A DNA stretch of 38,791 bases from Paracoccus rhizosphaerae (GTDB lineage: Bacteria; Pseudomonadota; Alphaproteobacteria; Rhodobacterales; Rhodobacteraceae). The stretch is from contig NZ_JAOTBE010000032.1 in assembly GCF_026162645.1 (NCBI RefSeq), forward strand, positions 1-38,791, in the 5' to 3' direction. Made by a program: the position numbers and the translations under genes. Positions 36,401-38,791 of the stretch are shown piece by piece (positions within the stretch are counted from its first letter, which is position 1; each line of letters starts with the position of its first letter). The notes beneath the pieces are model-generated. The model searched no databases, was not told where the DNA came from, and saw only the letters and a list, made by a program, of their open reading frames with translations.

Positions 36401-37257
36401 CACTTGTCTCCTTCCGGCGCGGCGTCGTCGGCCTTGTCGGACTCGATCGAGGCTTCGGCTTCCTGCAGAGCGGCTTCCTGCTCGGCGGCAGCGGCTTCCT
36501 CGGCGGCCTTGCGGGCGGCTTCCTCCTCGGCGGCGGCCTGGGCGGCGGCTTCCTCGGCCAGACGCTTGGCTTCTTCGGCGGCGGACTTCAGCGCGGCGGG
36601 ATAGATCAGGTTCTCGGGCGTCGCCTTCTTGACGGCGTCCTTGATCGTGACCCAGCCACCCTTCGAACCCGGCACCGAACCCTTGACCATGATCAGGCCG
36701 CGGTCGGCGTCGGTGCGCACGACCTGCAGGTTCTGCGTAGTGACGCGAACGGCACCCAGATGACCGGCCATTTTCTTGCCCTTGAACACCTTGCCCGGGT
36801 CCTGGCACTGGCCGGTCGAACCGTGCGAGCGGTGGCTGATCGACACGCCGTGCGAGGCGCGCAGACCGCCGAAGTTGTGGCGCTTCATGGCACCCGCAAA
36901 GCCCTTACCGATCGAGGTGCCGGCGATGTCCACGTACTGACCTGCGAAATAGTGGTCAGCAGTGATTTCCTCACCCACGTTGATCAGGTTCTCTTCGGCA
37001 ACGCGGAATTCCGCGATCTTGCGCTTGGGCGCGACCGAGGCCTTGGCGAAGTGACCGCGCATCGCAGCCGTGGTGCGCTTGGCCTTGGCGGCGCCTGCAC
37101 CCAGCTGAACGGCGGTATAGCCGTCGGTGGCAGCGGTGCGCTGCGCGACGACCTGCAGACCGTCCAGTTGCAGGACGGTGACGGGAACCTGGCGGCCGTC
37201 CTCGAGGAACAGACGCGTCATGCCCAATTTCTTGGCGATAACACCAGTACGCAACAT
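36400..37257 (-). CDS. rplC: 50S ribosomal protein L3 with long Ala/Glu-rich tail
   Basis: The first 219 residues are a normal L3 ([60 protein letters not shown]). L3 starts 50S assembly and reaches the peptidyl transferase centre. Residues 220-285 form an extra tail of repeated Ala, Glu and Lys ([20 protein letters not shown] and so on) ending in an acidic segment. It is predicted to be a long helix or coiled coil. Usual L3 length is about 205-245. ATG 37257 fits the family start; the open frame upstream overlaps rpsJ. Confidence 0.97.
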   Translation of the reverse strand: MLRTGVIAKKLGMTRLFLEDGRQVPVTVLQLDGLQVVAQRTAATDGYTAVQLGAGAAKAKRTTAAMRGHFAKASVAPKRKIAEFRVAEENLINVGEEITADHYFAGQYVDIAGTSIGKGFAGAMKRHNFGGLRASHGVSISHRSHGSTGQCQDPGKVFKGKKMAGHLGAVRVTTQNLQVVRTDADRGLIMVKGSVPGSKGGWVTIKDAVKKATPENLIYPAALKSAAEEAKRLAEEAAAQAAAEEEAARKAAEEAAAAEQEAALQEAEASIESDKADDAAPEGDK

Positions 37258-37268
37258 GTCGTGCCTCC

Positions 37269-37577
37269 TCAGACCTTGATCTCGACGTCCACGCCGGCGG
37301 CGAGGTCGAGCTTCATGAGGGCGTCGACGGTTTGCGGGGTCGGATCGACGATGTCCAGCAGGCGCTTGTGCGTGCGGATTTCCCACTGGTCGCGCGACTT
37401 CTTGTCGATGTGCGGACCACGGAGAACCGTGAATTTCTCGATCTTGTTGGGCAGCGGGATCGGGCCGCGAACGGTCGCGCCGGTGCGCTTGGCCGTATTG
37501 ACGATCTCCTGCGTGCTGGCGTCCAGCACGCGATAGTCAAACGCCTTCAACCGGATCCGGATATTCTGGCTTTGCAT
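37269..37577 (-). CDS. rpsJ: 30S ribosomal protein S10
   Basis: A 102-residue S10 ([20 protein letters not shown], then [20 protein letters not shown] and [20 protein letters not shown]). It is in the small-subunit head and, as NusE, takes part in transcription antitermination. ATG 37577 follows AGAGGGAAG. It heads the ribosomal gene run; tuf and fusA, which often precede it, are absent here. Confidence 0.98.
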   Translation of the reverse strand: MQSQNIRIRLKAFDYRVLDASTQEIVNTAKRTGATVRGPIPLPNKIEKFTVLRGPHIDKKSRDQWEIRTHKRLLDIVDPTPQTVDALMKLDLAAGVDVEIKV

Positions 37578-37650
37578 TTCACTTCCCTCTTGCGGGGAGT
37601 TCCAGTCGAGAGGCTGACAACGCACCACGCGGCGCCAGCATCGGACCGTC

Positions 37651-37684
37651 TAAAATAACAGCAGGCCGCCCATGACCGGCGGCC
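37651..37684 (-). terminator. Hairpin with T-rich tail in the rpsJ leader, possible attenuator
   Basis: GGCCGCC (37664-37670) and GGCGGCC (37678-37684) form a 7-bp stem with a 7-base loop. On the minus strand it is followed by TGCTGTTATTTTA. It lies between the candidate rpsJ promoter and the rpsJ start, so it could be a transcription attenuator of the S10 operon. If the promoter call is wrong, it may be the terminator of a lost upstream gene. Confidence 0.5.
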
Positions 37685-37740
37685 TTGCCCATGGCAACTG
37701 ATTCCTCCGCCCACAAGGGGAAGACCCGCTGCGATGGGCT

Positions 37741-37769
37741 CCATTACAGTGTCATCGGCATCTGGTCAA
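37741..37769 (-). promoter_or_regulatory. Candidate promoter of the S10 ribosomal operon
   Basis: TTGACC (37764-37769) and TAATGG (37741-37746) are 17 bases apart on the minus strand. A start near 37735 would give a leader of about 157 bases before rpsJ, containing the hairpin at 37664-37684. Confidence 0.55.
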
Positions 37770-37798
37770 GCTCCCTCACCCGACGCCGGGCCCATTTG

Positions 37799-37827
37799 TT
37801 GTGCCGGTCGCCGGCTTACGCTAGACC
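37799..37827 (+). promoter_or_regulatory. Possible promoter of the glycosyltransferase gene
   Basis: TTGTGC (37799-37804) and TAGACC (37822-37827) are 17 bases apart, 27 bases before the ATG at 37855. Matches to consensus are modest. It would be divergent from the rpsJ promoter 30 bases away. Confidence 0.3.
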
Positions 37828-37854
37828 GCATTCGGTTAGCCTCAAGAGGGAACG

Positions 37855-38791
37855 ATGCGGGCGAAGATGATACGCTGGCTGCGGCGCCATCCCGCGCTGT
37901 TAGCCAAGCTGCGGCGGCTGCGAGGCCGCGCAATGCATTGGCACCCTCATGCGGGGAGACGGCCTAGAGATCCGGCAGCGCCCGTCACTTGGCACACCAC
38001 CCGCCCCGGCATTGCCGCCCCTCGGCCGTTGGAATACGCCGAAATTGCGATCTTGCCGGCGCAGCGCATGGTCTACCGCAATCAGATATCAGATGGCGGT
38101 CCCGCGTGGCCCGACTTCAATTGCCAACCGCTTGTTCGTCATCTAGTCCATGACCAGCCGGTGGACTGGGCGACTTGCCCGACGCGTCGGCCCGGCCGCC
38201 GCGTGAGCGCGCCGGTGATTTGGGGCGGGCGGCTGATCTTCCACTTTGGCCACTTGGCGGCCGAACACCTGAACCGTATCCCCGCCGCGCTGTATCATCG
38301 ACCCGATGCGCACGTCGCGGTGACCCTCCCGCCGGGCCGGGTGGTGGCGGACATTCCGCCATGGCTATGGGACATGCTGGCTTGGTACGGCGTTGCGCCG
38401 TCGCGGCTGCTGGCCGTAACCAATCCAATTGAAGCTGAACAGCTTTTCGTCGGCCCGCAGCCCGAGCACCTCGGCGCGCATCCCCCACCCGCCTGGTTTC
38501 TCGATCTTCTGGACGAACTGCCCAGGCTGAATGACCTGAGGCCAACGCCCACGCCGGTCGTCTATGTAACGCGCCAGGGTCAGCCCGCGCTTGGAAATGG
38601 TGGCCATGCCGGCGAGGGTGCGCTGGTTCGCGCACTCGGGCGTGCGGGTGCCATGGTGATCGATCCTGCCCGCCTGCCGCTGCGCGCGCAGCTCGAGGCC
38701 TATGCGGGGGCACGGCACCTGGTCTTCGCCGAGGGTTCCGCAGTGCATGGACGGCAGCTTCTGGGCCGTCTGGACCAAGAGATCCTGATCC
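37855..38791 (+). CDS. Glycosyltransferase family 61-like protein, 3' truncated by the window
   Basis: An open frame of 312 codons runs from ATG 37855, which follows AAGAGGGAACG, off the right edge. The N-terminus is basic (MRAKMIRWLRRHPALLAKLR). The middle has GGRLIFHFGHLAAEHLNRIP, and the C-terminal part VVYVTRQGQPALGN, LVRALGRAGAMVIDPARLPL and AYAGARHLVFAEGSAVHG. The order, Tyr-x-Ser/Thr-Arg, then a conserved loop, then an A-x-x-h-h-h-x-x-G-S/A segment, resembles GT61/DUF563 enzymes that build capsular or other surface polysaccharides. No membrane helix is seen. The match is by pattern only, so the sugar and acceptor are unknown. The first Met could also be 37867. Confidence 0.65.
   Translation, partial: MRAKMIRWLRRHPALLAKLRRLRGRAMHWHPHAGRRPRDPAAPVTWHTTRPGIAAPRPLEYAEIAILPAQRMVYRNQISDGGPAWPDFNCQPLVRHLVHDQPVDWATCPTRRPGRRVSAPVIWGGRLIFHFGHLAAEHLNRIPAALYHRPDAHVAVTLPPGRVVADIPPWLWDMLAWYGVAPSRLLAVTNPIEAEQLFVGPQPEHLGAHPPPAWFLDLLDELPRLNDLRPTPTPVVYVTRQGQPALGNGGHAGEGALVRALGRAGAMVIDPARLPLRAQLEAYAGARHLVFAEGSAVHGRQLLGRLDQEILI

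Noticed and set aside
35780..36808. Long N-terminal extension of L4 in the open frame
   Set aside because: The extra part is the rplC tail in another frame, and the ATG at 36400 with an ATGA overlap matches the L4 family start.
37578..37744. Small open frames in the rpsJ leader, including a 37-codon one after GGAGGAA
   Set aside because: A leader peptide is possible, but there is no conservation evidence or clear codon pattern; the DNA is better explained as leader with a hairpin.

Overview
The window looks like a chromosomal piece of a GC-rich alphaproteobacterium of the Rhodobacteraceae, most likely Paracoccus or a close relative. Three things point there: the glutamate/aspartate ABC transporter of the bzt/aap type beside the ATP12, HAD, RluC, CrcB and RarA genes; a short adenylate kinase inside the ribosomal superoperon; and promoters of the form TTGNNN, 17 bases, TATGGG or similar. 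This is inference from gene content and base composition, not from a search.

Layout. (1) 1-1345: two decayed IS5-family transposase fragments, tail to tail. (2) 1524-1600: tRNA-Arg(ACG), then an orphan membrane histidine kinase, both on the minus strand. (3) 3358-11386, plus strand: rpmH, rnpA, yidD, ttcA, an EAL-domain protein with a dead GGDEF half, yidC, a MOSC protein, engB, argB and a SixA-like phosphatase. rpmH is only 44 codons. Many of these genes overlap or lie very close together. (4) 11648-16274, minus strand: a four-gene polar amino acid ABC transporter. (5) 16445-20576, minus strand: rarA, crcB, rluC, a HAD phosphatase and ATP12, the last four joined by ATGA overlaps. (6) 20630-21886, minus strand: a luxR-luxI quorum-sensing pair, set between rarA and the end of the ribosomal genes. 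(7) 22163-37577, minus strand: the S10, spc and alpha ribosomal protein genes, from rpsJ to rplQ, with secY, adk and rpoA. (8) 37855 to the right edge, plus strand: a truncated glycosyltransferase family 61-like gene, divergent from rpsJ.

How the parts work together. The rpmH-rnpA-yidD-yidC block couples a ribosomal protein, RNase P and membrane-protein insertion. The ribosomal block supplies translation, the Sec channel and RNA polymerase alpha. The most unusual structure is in this block. A small exported protein of unknown function lies antisense between rpmD and rplO. It is flanked by a terminator-like hairpin after rpmD and a candidate promoter before rplO. A second hairpin-plus-promoter pair splits rplP from rpmC, and a third candidate promoter sits at the adk stop codon ahead of rpsM. 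Nearly every gap longer than about 70 bases in the block holds a hairpin. The superoperon therefore appears to be cut into several transcription units, each with its own leader. All promoter and terminator calls are read by eye and untested.

I found no CRISPR array, no phage genes, and no clearly new multi-gene system. The best candidates for something undescribed are the antisense gene with its flanking signals, the structured ribosomal leaders, and the long Ala/Glu-rich tail on ribosomal protein L3.
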